From Bacteroidales bacterium (GTDB lineage Bacteria; Bacteroidota; Bacteroidia; Bacteroidales; UBA932), in NCBI GenBank assembly GCA_022648685.1, contig JALCMW010000012.1, positions 1-60,105 of the forward strand: a DNA stretch of 60,105 nt, read 5' to 3'. Under the pieces are notes generated by a model, which was given only the letters and a program-made list of their open reading frames with translations, did no database searches and was not told the DNA's origin. Positions 9,337 to 18,419 of this stretch are shown piece after piece. How positions within the stretch are numbered: the first letter of the stretch is position 1; each line of letters starts with the position of its first letter. A program made the position numbers and the translations under genes.

Positions 9337-9978
9337 ATGAGAAAATATATATTGACGCTTGTTTCTTCGGTCATGTATTTTGCCATATTGCCGGCCCAGC
9401 CGTCAGGTTTCAGCAAAATAACCGGAGAAAGCTCCTTTAAAGCAAAACTTTCATCCAAGGTATCTTCTGTACATTCCATATCTTGTTCTTTCGTCCAGAA
9501 TCAATATATCACAGGTCTTGAAGGTAAAGTCCGTTCTTCCGGAAAATTTTATTATGCCGAACCGGAGAAAATCCGCATGGATTATTCTTCTCCGTTGAAA
9601 TACAGGATGACGATAAAAGGAGACAAAATCAAAACCGTATCCGATGGAAAATCTTCGGTTGTAAGCCTTAAAGGCAATCCTGTGATGTCCCAGATCAAAT
9701 GCCTTTTGTCTGCATGCATATCTGGGAATCTTGGATTGCTCTCTTCTTCTTATCAAGTTGAATATTACGAATCTTCTGACAGGTATCTTGTACGTGTGAC
9801 TCCTTTGTCCGGAACTGTCGGTTCGTATATCCGTTTCATAGATATATTCATGGAAAAGAGGGATATGTCAGTCTGCCGTTTGGTTATGCATGGAAACGGA
9901 ACCGATTATACACAATATGATTTCTTTGAAAAAAAATTCAATGCCGCAATAGATGAGAGCTTTTTTTCTATACATTAG
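9337..9978 (+). CDS. LolA-like outer membrane lipoprotein carrier paralogue
   Basis: A 213-aa periplasmic protein with a signal peptide (hydrophobic residues ~5-18, cleavage near PAQP) and a LolA/LppX-type half-barrel sequence: SFVQNQYITGLEGKVRSSG, FYYAEPEKIRMDYSSP, IKTVSDGK. LolA carries acylated molecules across the periplasm. Such carriers are standard members of aryl polyene clusters (ApeL type), and here it probably ferries the finished lipid rather than general lipoproteins. It overlaps the next gene by 26 bases. Confidence 0.85.
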   Translation: MRKYILTLVSSVMYFAILPAQPSGFSKITGESSFKAKLSSKVSSVHSISCSFVQNQYITGLEGKVRSSGKFYYAEPEKIRMDYSSPLKYRMTIKGDKIKTVSDGKSSVVSLKGNPVMSQIKCLLSACISGNLGLLSSSYQVEYYESSDRYLVRVTPLSGTVGSYIRFIDIFMEKRDMSVCRLVMHGNGTDYTQYDFFEKKFNAAIDESFFSIH

Positions 9979-10345
9979 CCTGTCTTTTTCTTTGACTTTG
10001 TTTCTTCCGTCATGTTCGCCTCTGCTTTCGATAGAACCTTCCACAGAAGCGGGACGGGCTGTCGTATCTTCCGCAGAATATGAAAGTTACGAATTTTCTT
10101 TCGGAAAGGGAAAGAGACAATTTTCGGGCTTTTTATATCTCAAACCAGATGTCGGAGGATCGGTAAGGGCTGTCGCCGTGTCTTATTTCGGGATGAAGGT
10201 TTTCGATATTACGATCTCAGATGGTTCATATCATGTAAATGAATGTGCCGGTTTTATGAATAAAAAAATGTATCTTGATCCTATAGTCAGAAATATCAGG
10301 GAAAAGATTCACGGCGGCTTTCCCGGGCGGCGGAATAATATTTAG
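9953..10345 (+). CDS. Small outer-membrane lipoprotein (DUF3261-like)
   Basis: A 130-aa lipoprotein: signal sequence with lipobox LPSC (Cys21) and a short beta-rich domain (YESYEFSFGKGKRQFSGFLYL, VSYFGMKVFDITI). It recalls DUF3261-type lipoproteins found next to LolA-like carriers in aryl polyene clusters, where an outer-membrane acceptor is expected. The family match is from pattern memory and not certain. The start overlaps the LolA-like gene and the stop is two bases before the GT2 gene. Confidence 0.7.
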   Translation: MRAFFLYISLSFSLTLFLPSCSPLLSIEPSTEAGRAVVSSAEYESYEFSFGKGKRQFSGFLYLKPDVGGSVRAVAVSYFGMKVFDITISDGSYHVNECAGFMNKKMYLDPIVRNIREKIHGGFPGRRNNI

Positions 10346-10347
10346 AA

Positions 10348-11556
10348 ATGTCCGATTCATCTTCCATACGTTTACGTCTCAAAAGTCTCGGTTGCTGTGT
10401 CGTCATTCCTTCTTACGATAATGCAGGGACTTTGAAAACCCTTGTCGGGGAAGTTTTGGAATATTGTGTCGATGTAATAGTAGTCAATGACGGAAGCACC
10501 GATGGCACCGGCTCCATATTGGAATCTTTCGGCGGCAGAATCCGGGTACTTACCCATTTGAAAAACATGGGAAAAGGCGTGGCTTTGATCAACGGTCTTT
10601 CGGCTGCAGTGGAAATGGGGTTCAGATATGCCGTGACTATCGATTCCGACGGACAGCATTTCCCTTCCGATTTGCCGGTTTTTGCCGATGCGATAGAAAA
10701 ATATCCGGAGACATTGCTTGTAGGTGCAAGAAATCTTTATGCCGACGGAATGTCTTCCAGAAGTACGTTTGCAAACAGATTTTCCAACTTTTGGTTCAGG
10801 ATCGAAACCGGAATAAAACTTTCGGATACCCAGTCGGGATACAGGTTGTATCCGCTGGAAAAAATAGACATTGATATTGATAAAGGGTATTTTACTTCAG
10901 GATATGAATTCGAGTTGGAAATTCTTGTTTTCTCGGCATGGCGGGGGACGGGAATAGCTAATGTGCCTGTGAAAGTTTATTATCCTCCTGAAGGAGAACG
11001 TGTATCCCATTTCAAGCCGTTGAGGGATTTTACCAGGATAAGCGTATTGAATACGATTTTGGTGTTGTATTGTATCTTCTGGAAATGGCCCGCGGGATTT
11101 TTTCGCAATTTGTCAGTATCAAGGATAAAGGCTTTTGTAAACGAAAGGATACTGCATTCGGGGGAGAGCAATCTGAAACTTGCAGAAGCTATCATGCTTG
11201 GCGTTTTTATCGGGATAATCCCTGTATGGGGGTATCAGATGGCAATTGCTTTTTTCCTTGCACATTTGTTTAAATTGAACAAGATAATAGCTGTCGTGTC
11301 TTCCAACATAAGTATTCCTCCGATGATTCCTTTTTTGTTGTTCGGAAGTTATTGGACCGGCTGTGAAGTTCTAGGGCAGCCGGTGCTTTTCAGTCTGCAA
11401 GAGATAAATATGGCGAAAATAGGTTCCGTTCTTGTCCAGTATGTATTGGGAAGTTTTATCTTTGCAGCGGTTTGCGCTGTTTTAATAGGTTCTGTTTCCT
11501 TTATTCTGCTTTCCATTTTTAGAAAAAATCCTGCATCTGCAAAGGGAAAAGAATAA
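10348..11556 (+). CDS. GT2 glycosyltransferase fused to a DUF2062 membrane domain
   Basis: A 402-aa two-domain protein. Residues ~12-240 are a family 2 glycosyltransferase of the polyprenyl-phosphate/dolichyl-phosphate type: VVIPSYDNAGTL, VNDGSTDGTGS, and the DxD-like IDSDGQH. Residues ~265-395 match DUF2062: LAEAIMLGVFIGIIPVWGYQ followed by hydrophobic helices. It probably transfers a sugar to a lipid carrier or to the cluster product at the inner membrane. The gene lies between the small lipoprotein and the exporter. Confidence 0.87.
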   Translation: MSDSSSIRLRLKSLGCCVVIPSYDNAGTLKTLVGEVLEYCVDVIVVNDGSTDGTGSILESFGGRIRVLTHLKNMGKGVALINGLSAAVEMGFRYAVTIDSDGQHFPSDLPVFADAIEKYPETLLVGARNLYADGMSSRSTFANRFSNFWFRIETGIKLSDTQSGYRLYPLEKIDIDIDKGYFTSGYEFELEILVFSAWRGTGIANVPVKVYYPPEGERVSHFKPLRDFTRISVLNTILVLYCIFWKWPAGFFRNLSVSRIKAFVNERILHSGESNLKLAEAIMLGVFIGIIPVWGYQMAIAFFLAHLFKLNKIIAVVSSNISIPPMIPFLLFGSYWTGCEVLGQPVLFSLQEINMAKIGSVLVQYVLGSFIFAAVCAVLIGSVSFILLSIFRKNPASAKGKE

Positions 11557-11581
11557 TGGTTCCTGTTTTCATTTGTCCGAT

Positions 11582-14500
11582 ATGGTTAAGATTTTGATTG
11601 AAATATATGATTTTTTCAAAAAGCACGGCATAGCGTTTTTTATTTGTCTTTTGCTGAGTTCGGCGTTCTTTGTGTTTTTTGCCTCCAAAGTGAAATTCGA
11701 ACAGAATACGTTCAATTTCTTTCCGAAAGCGAAGGGCATGCCTAATGCATCCGATATTTTCGAGCATCTGAAAGTAAGTGACAGGCTTGTAGTGATGTTT
11801 TCGGAGAAGGATTCCTCGGAGCATAACGGAGAGAACCTTGTCGCAGCTTCGGAAAAGTTGAAGGGACTATTGTCTGCGGCCGATTCTTCCGGTCTGATTG
11901 AGAAGTATGTATCCTCTGTCGGCAACTATGACATCTCCCTGACAGGTGACTTCGTATATGAGCATCTGCCTCTCTTTATGGATGATTCCGATTACAAGGC
12001 ATTGGATTCTCTCTTGTCGCCTTCCGCAATGCATTCGAAGCTTGCTGCAGATTATTCGGCTTTGGTGTCGCCGGCAGGTTTGGCAGCAGGAAAATACATT
12101 TTCCGGGATCCGTTGGGAATAGGAATGAGAGTCCTTTCCCATTTATCCGATATGAATATAGGTTCGGATTACCGCTATTCCGACGGACATGTCTATACAT
12201 CTGACGGACGTACTCTTCTTTCTTTCATCATACCGGAATACAGTTCCGGAAACATCGGGAAGAATGACGGACTGGTCACATGCATTGAAAATTCGATTGA
12301 TTCCCTGAGGTCGTATTATCCTTCACTGGACATAGATTATTTCGGGGCTCCGGCAGTGAGCGTTTACAATGCCCGCCAGATCAAGAAAGACACTTTTTCC
12401 ACGTCATTCATTGCATTGATAATCATCATATTGTTTATTACATTGGTGTTCAAGAGGAAGCGATCCGTTTTTCTGATATTGTTTCCTGTTGCATACGGTG
12501 CGGCTTTTGCCCTGGCTGTGATTTATTTCATAAAGGGGAGCATTTCGGGGATAGCGGTAGGTTCCGGTTCCGCAATAATGGGAGTAGCCCTGAGTTATTC
12601 CATTCATATGCTTTCGCATCAGAATCATGTATATAGTGTAAGCCAGCTTCTCAGGGAAATTGCCGGGCCTCTTGCGATAGGCAGCCTTACTACTGTGGGA
12701 GCTTTTATGGGTCTTCTGTTCACTACTTCCGAACTTCTTCGGGATTTCGGATTGTTTGCCGCTCTTACTCTTATCGGAACTACGTTGTTTTGCCTTTTGT
12801 TTCTTCCCCATTTTCTCAGCGGTCAGGAGAATGTCCGGGAGGGAAGATTCCTGTCACATATAGAAGCTTTCAATTCATATCCTTTTGAAAAGAATAAATG
12901 GCTTGTAGGCTTTCTGACTTTGCTTGTGATTGTATGCCTGCCTTTTTCAGGCAAAGTCGGTTTCGACAGCGATATGATGGATCTGAATTATTGGGAGCCC
13001 CATCTTTTGGCAGCCGAGCAGAAACTTGGGGGCGGATCAGATTCCGGGTCACGGAATGTCATGTTCATAAGCATAGGAAAGGATCAGTATGAAGCTTCTA
13101 CATCATATTCCAAAACCGATTCCCTTCTTTCCGAACTAAAAAAAGAGGGGAGGATAGAGGATTATGCCGATGCCGGACGGTTCCTTCCGGATATGGGAAA
13201 ACAGGAGGAGGCATTGAAAAAGTGGAACAATTTCTGGACTCCCGGGAAGAAAAGTGAACTTGTTGATAATATTGCCGTTGCAGCTGCCGGTCACGGTTTC
13301 TCCCCCGATGCTTTCGATGCTTTCATAGCCGGCGTGGACAAAAATTACAAGACGCTGGATTTCTTTTCCGACAGTGTAGCTGTTCCCGAACTGTTCGGAA
13401 GCTGGTTTTCAAAGTCAGATAAAGCGGATATGTTCATATCCCAGGTAAGATTGCCGAATCCGGGCAGGGAATCCGTATATGAAAGGTTTTCGGGGATGAA
13501 GAATGTGATTATCTGCGATCAGTCTTATTTTGCCGATAAGGCGGCATCGAGCATCAATGATGATTTTTATCTTGTGCTGTTCATATCTTCGTTTCTGATA
13601 TTTTTCGTCCTGTGGCTGACATACGGGAGGTTGGAATTGGCTGTCCTTAGTTTCCTTCCCATGTTGATAAGCTGGGTTATAATAACAGGTCTCATGGCGA
13701 TGTTCGGGATCCGCTTCAATATCGTCAACATCATCCTGTCCACTTTCATTTTCGGCATGGGGGATGATTTCAGTATCTTCATACTTGACGGCTTGCTGAA
13801 TAAGTACAAGAGGGGGAAAGCTCTTATAAATTCACACAAAACGGCTATTTTCTTTTCAACGTTTACTATTGTCGTCGGTGTCGGGTCTCTTATATTCGCC
13901 AGGCATCCCGCCCTGCATTCGATAGCTTTGATCATTATTATGGGAATGTCGGCCGTTGTGCTTGTTGCATATACTGCAGAACCTGTTATTTTCAATTTCA
14001 TGATTTCTAAGCCGGCAACCAAAGGTCGTCCGCCCTTTACTTTCGTTTCGTTGTTGAGGTCTGCGGTCTTCTATCTGATTTTCTTTGCAGGATGTTTATT
14101 GTTGGCTTTGTTCGTATGCCTCATGATTCCCTTGCCTGTTTCACGGAAGCGGAAAAGATCGGCCGCTGCTTTTGTTTCGCATCTTTGGTGTGCCATGATG
14201 ATGAAGTGTGCGTGGTTTGTGAAGATCATGAAGACGGGTAATGCTTTCGCCTGTGGGGAAAATAATCGCGGTCGGAAAGATTCGCATATAATAATTGCCA
14301 ATCATCAATCAATAGTCGATATCCTGATGATCCTGGCAGAGTTTCCGAAAGTCAAGTTCGTAGTGGCGGACTGGGTGCTGGCTTCCCCGTTGTTAAGCGG
14401 GATTGCCAGGTATCTTGGATATTATTCGAAATCCGATGGCTATGATAAGATCATCGGGGAGATGAAAAGGGATATGGACGAAGGGTGGAGTATCGTTATC

Positions 14501-15445
14501 TTTCCAGAGGGTACACGTTCCTGCGACGGAGAAATGAAGCGCTTCCACAAAGGGGCCTTTTATATAGCCGAAGTCCTTGAAAAGGATATCCTTCCGATTC
14601 TATTCTATGGCAATTGGCGTATAATCCCGAAAAACAGCGGCATGAATATAGCTTCTGGTTTGTGTGTCATGAAACTCCTGCCGGAGATAAAATATTCTGA
14701 AGATTCCTCATACAGGGAGAAAACAAAATCGGCGGAATTACTGATGAAAAATGAATATTCCTGTATGTGCCGGATATATGACGGACCCGGAAATCCGTAT
14801 TTCCGATGGGCACTGATAAGTAATTACATATATAAAGGTCCGGTTACCGAATGGTATGTAAGGATAAAGACACGCCTTGAAAGGGATTATTCTTTTTTTG
14901 ACAGGATTCTTCCACGCAATGGCTCCATTACCGATATCGGCTGCGGTATGGGGCAATTGGATTATATGCTTTCAATGTACAGTTCCGGAAGGAGAATCAT
15001 AGGTGTAGATTATGATTCCGATAAGATAAGCATTGCATCCAACTGCTGGATGAAAAAAAATCTTCCGGATCTCTCTTTTGTTTGTTCCGACATCCTTGAC
15101 TACAAACTGCCCGAGAGCGATGCTTTTGTGATAAGCGATATGCTTCATTACCTGGATCCCGGAAATCAAGTCCGGGTCATAAGAAATTGTGCCGGGCAGT
15201 TGCGTCCGGGAGGGATTATTCTGATGCGTGATGGCGATGCCGATAATGTAAAAGGACAGAAAATGACCGATTTTACCGAGTTTTTATCTGTTAAAGTCTT
15301 CCGGTTCAACAAAATCGCCGGAGCTTTGAATTTCCTGTCAGGGGCGGATGTCAGGAAAATAGCCGGGGAATGCGGTCTTTCATTCAAATGCGTATCCAAT
15401 GACAAAATGACTTCGAATATGTTTTATATACTTGGGAAGAAATGA
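11582..15445 (+). CDS. Trifunctional MMPL exporter / lysophospholipid acyltransferase / SAM methyltransferase fusion
   Basis: A 1287-aa fusion. Residues 1 to ~850 are an RND/MMPL transporter with two bundles of membrane helices (helices near 265-420 and 660-850) separated by periplasmic loops. A PlsC-type acyltransferase follows with NHQSIVD (HX4D, ~907-913) and FPEGTRS (~973). The last ~180 residues are a class I methyltransferase with DIGCGMGQ at ~1116 and GVDYDSDK. It should export the lipid product and also acylate and methylate it. ATG 11582 is preferred over TTG 11573. The stop overlaps the next start (ATGA). The same domain order is known in Bacteroidota annotations; separate genes do these jobs in proteobacterial aryl polyene clusters. 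Confidence 0.88.
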   Translation: MVKILIEIYDFFKKHGIAFFICLLLSSAFFVFFASKVKFEQNTFNFFPKAKGMPNASDIFEHLKVSDRLVVMFSEKDSSEHNGENLVAASEKLKGLLSAADSSGLIEKYVSSVGNYDISLTGDFVYEHLPLFMDDSDYKALDSLLSPSAMHSKLAADYSALVSPAGLAAGKYIFRDPLGIGMRVLSHLSDMNIGSDYRYSDGHVYTSDGRTLLSFIIPEYSSGNIGKNDGLVTCIENSIDSLRSYYPSLDIDYFGAPAVSVYNARQIKKDTFSTSFIALIIIILFITLVFKRKRSVFLILFPVAYGAAFALAVIYFIKGSISGIAVGSGSAIMGVALSYSIHMLSHQNHVYSVSQLLREIAGPLAIGSLTTVGAFMGLLFTTSELLRDFGLFAALTLIGTTLFCLLFLPHFLSGQENVREGRFLSHIEAFNSYPFEKNKWLVGFLTLLVIVCLPFSGKVGFDSDMMDLNYWEPHLLAAEQKLGGGSDSGSRNVMFISIGKDQYEASTSYSKTDSLLSELKKEGRIEDYADAGRFLPDMGKQEEALKKWNNFWTPGKKSELVDNIAVAAAGHGFSPDAFDAFIAGVDKNYKTLDFFSDSVAVPELFGSWFSKSDKADMFISQVRLPNPGRESVYERFSGMKNVIICDQSYFADKAASSINDDFYLVLFISSFLIFFVLWLTYGRLELAVLSFLPMLISWVIITGLMAMFGIRFNIVNIILSTFIFGMGDDFSIFILDGLLNKYKRGKALINSHKTAIFFSTFTIVVGVGSLIFARHPALHSIALIIIMGMSAVVLVAYTAEPVIFNFMISKPATKGRPPFTFVSLLRSAVFYLIFFAGCLLLALFVCLMIPLPVSRKRKRSAAAFVSHLWCAMMMKCAWFVKIMKTGNAFACGENNRGRKDSHIIIANHQSIVDILMILAEFPKVKFVVADWVLASPLLSGIARYLGYYSKSDGYDKIIGEMKRDMDEGWSIVIFPEGTRSCDGEMKRFHKGAFYIAEVLEKDILPILFYGNWRIIPKNSGMNIASGLCVMKLLPEIKYSEDSSYREKTKSAELLMKNEYSCMCRIYDGPGNPYFRWALISNYIYKGPVTEWYVRIKTRLERDYSFFDRILPRNGSITDIGCGMGQLDYMLSMYSSGRRIIGVDYDSDKISIASNCWMKKNLPDLSFVCSDILDYKLPESDAFVISDMLHYLDPGNQVRVIRNCAGQLRPGGIILMRDGDADNVKGQKMTDFTEFLSVKVFRFNKIAGALNFLSGADVRKIAGECGLSFKCVSNDKMTSNMFYILGKK

Positions 15446-17097
15446 GAATTTTCGTTAAAATAATAAAATGGACGGGAATAGTATTGGTCGCGATATTGTT
15501 GTTGATTGCCGTTTCTTGTGTTTATCTGTACGAATCCGCCGATCTTAAGGCTCCTGCCGGCTTCCATCCTTCATCGGTTCCTGCGTTCGTTTCCGATAGT
15601 CTAAGGACGTACGGGGATAATTGGTTAAGACTGGATAAATACGGCTTGTGGGAAATGAAAATATCAGGGTCGGCTTTCGAGAGGGGGGAAGCTATTGGAA
15701 AAATGGCCGGTGATCTCTTATATTATCAGGAAGAAGTCTTCGTGCGCCAGATATATAAATTGGTCCCTTCCAGGCGGTATGTCCGATTCCTCGGCAAGCT
15801 GATAGTTATTTTCAACCGTCATCTCGGAAAGTATGTTACCGAAGAGGACAGGGATGAGATATATGCCATGTCAAAATACTGTTCCCATGATTTCGATGAT
15901 TTCGGTACTCCTTATGAACGCCAGATGCAATATCATTCGGCTCATGACATCGGTCATGCGATGCAGGATTATATGCTGGTTGGATGCAGCTCCTTTGCTT
16001 GCTGGGATGGCTTCAGTGCCGATTCCTCTCTTATTATCGGAAGAAATTTCGATTTTTATATGGGAGACGATTTCTCAAAGAACAAAGTAGTCCTTTTCGA
16101 AGAGCCCGAAAAAGGATACAAATTTGTTTCCGTAACATGGCCGGGCATGATAGGAGTGCTTTCAGGTATGAATGAAAAAGGCCTTACGGTTACGATCAAT
16201 GCCGCAAAATCGGATATCCCCGTTTCTTCGGCCACACCGATTTCCATATTGGCAAGGGAGATCCTGCAATATGCTTCCAATATAAAAGAAGCTTATTCCA
16301 TTGCAGGGAAAAGAAAGACTTTTGTTTCTGAATCGATTCTTATTGGCTCCGCATCAGATGGAAAGGCTGCGATTATCGAGAAATCACCAGAGCGTATGGC
16401 TCTTTTTGATCCCGGTTCCGATCATATTATATGTACGAATCATTATCAATCGGAATCATTTGCCCACGATGAAAGAAATGAAGAAAATATCAGGTTGTCC
16501 GATTCGAAATACCGGTTCGAAAGAATCTCGCAGTTGCTTGATTCCCTAAGCCCCATCGATGTGGGCAAGGCTGTTTCCATACTGAGAAATAAACGCGGTC
16601 TGGGAGGAGCTGGTTTGGGATATTGCAACGATTTGGCTGTAAATCAATTGATTGCACATCATTCTGTGGTGTTCGAGCCTTCCCGGAGAAAGATGTGGGT
16701 CTCTTCGTCTCCATGGCAGTGCGGAAAGTATGTATGTTATGATTTGAACAAAATCTTTTCGGGAAATCCGGATTGCCGCAAACCTGTCGATGACTCCGGA
16801 TCGACAATTCCAGAGGATCCTTTTCTACATTCTGCCGATTATCAGAGAGTGTTGCAGTTCAAACGTTATTCCGAAATCATAAAAAGAGCTTCCGCCTGTC
16901 ATAGGAAAGTTTCTGGCGATTCTTTGTCGGCGTTTCTGTCTTTCAATCCTGAATACTATGGGACATATATCATTTCCGGCGATTATTACCAGTCTTGCGG
17001 TTTGCCTGAAAAAGCTTGTCCACTATGGGAAAAAGCTTTAACTTTACCGATGAAAAAACAGGAAAGACTGTCTTTGGAACATAAAATCGGCAAATAA
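15442..17097 (+). CDS. C45-type autoproteolytic acyltransferase/hydrolase (NTN fold)
   Basis: A 551-aa protein with one N-terminal transmembrane helix (~10-28) and a C45/acyl-CoA:6-APA acyltransferase-like NTN-hydrolase domain. Cys182 in MLVGCSSFACWDG is the likely nucleophile exposed by self-cleavage after Gly181; IGRNFDFY, WPGMIGVLSGMNEKG and TVTINA are family-typical. The C-terminal part may hold a TPR-like pair of helices (FLSFNPEYYGTYIISGDYY). It could form or break an amide bond between an acyl chain and an amine in the periplasm. The coupled start with the exporter ties it to the cluster. The reaction is inferred. Confidence 0.82.
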   Translation: MRIFVKIIKWTGIVLVAILLLIAVSCVYLYESADLKAPAGFHPSSVPAFVSDSLRTYGDNWLRLDKYGLWEMKISGSAFERGEAIGKMAGDLLYYQEEVFVRQIYKLVPSRRYVRFLGKLIVIFNRHLGKYVTEEDRDEIYAMSKYCSHDFDDFGTPYERQMQYHSAHDIGHAMQDYMLVGCSSFACWDGFSADSSLIIGRNFDFYMGDDFSKNKVVLFEEPEKGYKFVSVTWPGMIGVLSGMNEKGLTVTINAAKSDIPVSSATPISILAREILQYASNIKEAYSIAGKRKTFVSESILIGSASDGKAAIIEKSPERMALFDPGSDHIICTNHYQSESFAHDERNEENIRLSDSKYRFERISQLLDSLSPIDVGKAVSILRNKRGLGGAGLGYCNDLAVNQLIAHHSVVFEPSRRKMWVSSSPWQCGKYVCYDLNKIFSGNPDCRKPVDDSGSTIPEDPFLHSADYQRVLQFKRYSEIIKRASACHRKVSGDSLSAFLSFNPEYYGTYIISGDYYQSCGLPEKACPLWEKALTLPMKKQERLSLEHKIGK

Positions 17098-17105
17098 AAG
17101 AAACT

Positions 17106-18404
17106 ATGGAACAAGATTCCGGAATACAATTCCTCTCTGCAGAGGAAATAAAATCATATCAGGAAAAACGGCTTGCCGGGGATTTGGAATATCTTGAAAA
17201 TCATTCGGCCTTTTACAAGAGATTATTCAAAGAAAATGTTTTGGATATAAGGAAAATCCGTAAACTGGAAGATCTCCGTTGTATTCCGCCGACCACAAAA
17301 AATGATCTCCAGCTCCATAACGAGGATTTCCGTTGTGTCCCGGATGATGATATAATCGATTATGTTACCACTTCCGGAACTCTCGGAGATCCCGTCACTT
17401 TCACCGAAACAGAGAATGATCTGCAGCATCTGGCTTATAATGAATATCTCTCTTTCAAGACTGCAGGTTGCTGCAAGCATGATATAATGCAGCTGATGAC
17501 GACCATCGACAGACGGTTCATGGCCGGTCTGGCGTATTTTCTCGGAGCAAGGAAAATGGGAATGGGAATAGCCAGAGTGGGAAACGGAATTCCTGAATTG
17601 CAATGGGATACCATCAACAGGATACATCCGACAGTTGGCATGGCAGTCCCTTCGTTCCTTATGAAATTGATATCCTTTGCAAAAGAACACGGAATAGATT
17701 ACCATGGCTGTTCGCTGCGCAAGTGTATTTGCATAGGTGAAGCGCTCCGTGATCCGCAAACGTTCGAATTCAATACTCTCGGTAACAGAATACATGAAGA
17801 GTGGCCCGAGTTGTCCCTATATTCCACTTATGCTTCTACGGAAATGCAGCATTCTTATACGGATTGTGAATATTTTAATGGCGGCCATGTGCAGCCGGAG
17901 TTGATAATAGCCGAGTTCCTTGATGACGAAGGCAATCCCGTGGCTTCCGACGAACCCGGTGAAGTTACGATAACCACCCTTGGCGTTACCGGTATGCCTT
18001 TGCTCAGATTCAGAACAGGGGATGTGGTATATCATTTCGACGAACCCTGCCGCTGCGGGCGTAATACTACAAGACTCGGTTCCGTCCTTGGAAGGAAGGG
18101 GCAGATGATAAAATTCAAAGGCACTACATTGTATCCTCCTGCGTTGTTCGACATCCTGGACAATATTCCAGGGGTCGTGAATTATGTGGTTGAGGTCAGT
18201 ACTAATGATCTTGGCACTGATGATGTGAAAGTGCGTATCGGGACGGATAAACCCGGGGAATCCTTTGAAAAGGAAATAAAGGATTTGTTCAGGGCAAGGG
18301 TGAGAGTCGCCCCTTCTGTTGTTTTCGAATCCGTAGAGGCGATAAACAAATTGATGTTTCCGGCAATGAGCCGGAAACCTGTTAAATTTTTCGATTACAG
18401 ATAG
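17106..18404 (+). CDS. PaaK-like AMP-forming acyl/aryl ligase
   Basis: A 432-aa adenylate-forming enzyme of the phenylacetate-CoA ligase (PaaK) family. Seen are the P-loop-like block YVTTSGTLGDPVTF (~88-101), the STYASTEMQ motif, GEVTITTLGVTGMPLLRFRTGD and a Cys-rich CRCGR before the C-terminal lid with KGTTLYPPALFD. It probably activates an aromatic or fatty acid as an AMP ester and loads it on CoA or an ACP, giving the starter unit of the cluster. Which acid cannot be read from sequence. Confidence 0.87.
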   Translation: MEQDSGIQFLSAEEIKSYQEKRLAGDLEYLENHSAFYKRLFKENVLDIRKIRKLEDLRCIPPTTKNDLQLHNEDFRCVPDDDIIDYVTTSGTLGDPVTFTETENDLQHLAYNEYLSFKTAGCCKHDIMQLMTTIDRRFMAGLAYFLGARKMGMGIARVGNGIPELQWDTINRIHPTVGMAVPSFLMKLISFAKEHGIDYHGCSLRKCICIGEALRDPQTFEFNTLGNRIHEEWPELSLYSTYASTEMQHSYTDCEYFNGGHVQPELIIAEFLDDEGNPVASDEPGEVTITTLGVTGMPLLRFRTGDVVYHFDEPCRCGRNTTRLGSVLGRKGQMIKFKGTTLYPPALFDILDNIPGVVNYVVEVSTNDLGTDDVKVRIGTDKPGESFEKEIKDLFRARVRVAPSVVFESVEAINKLMFPAMSRKPVKFFDYR

Positions 18405-18419
18405 TCAATCATTTTTATT

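Noticed and set aside
11573..11581. TTG start three codons upstream of the exporter ATG
   Set aside because: Adds only MSD before ATG 11582; the ATG is the simpler start.
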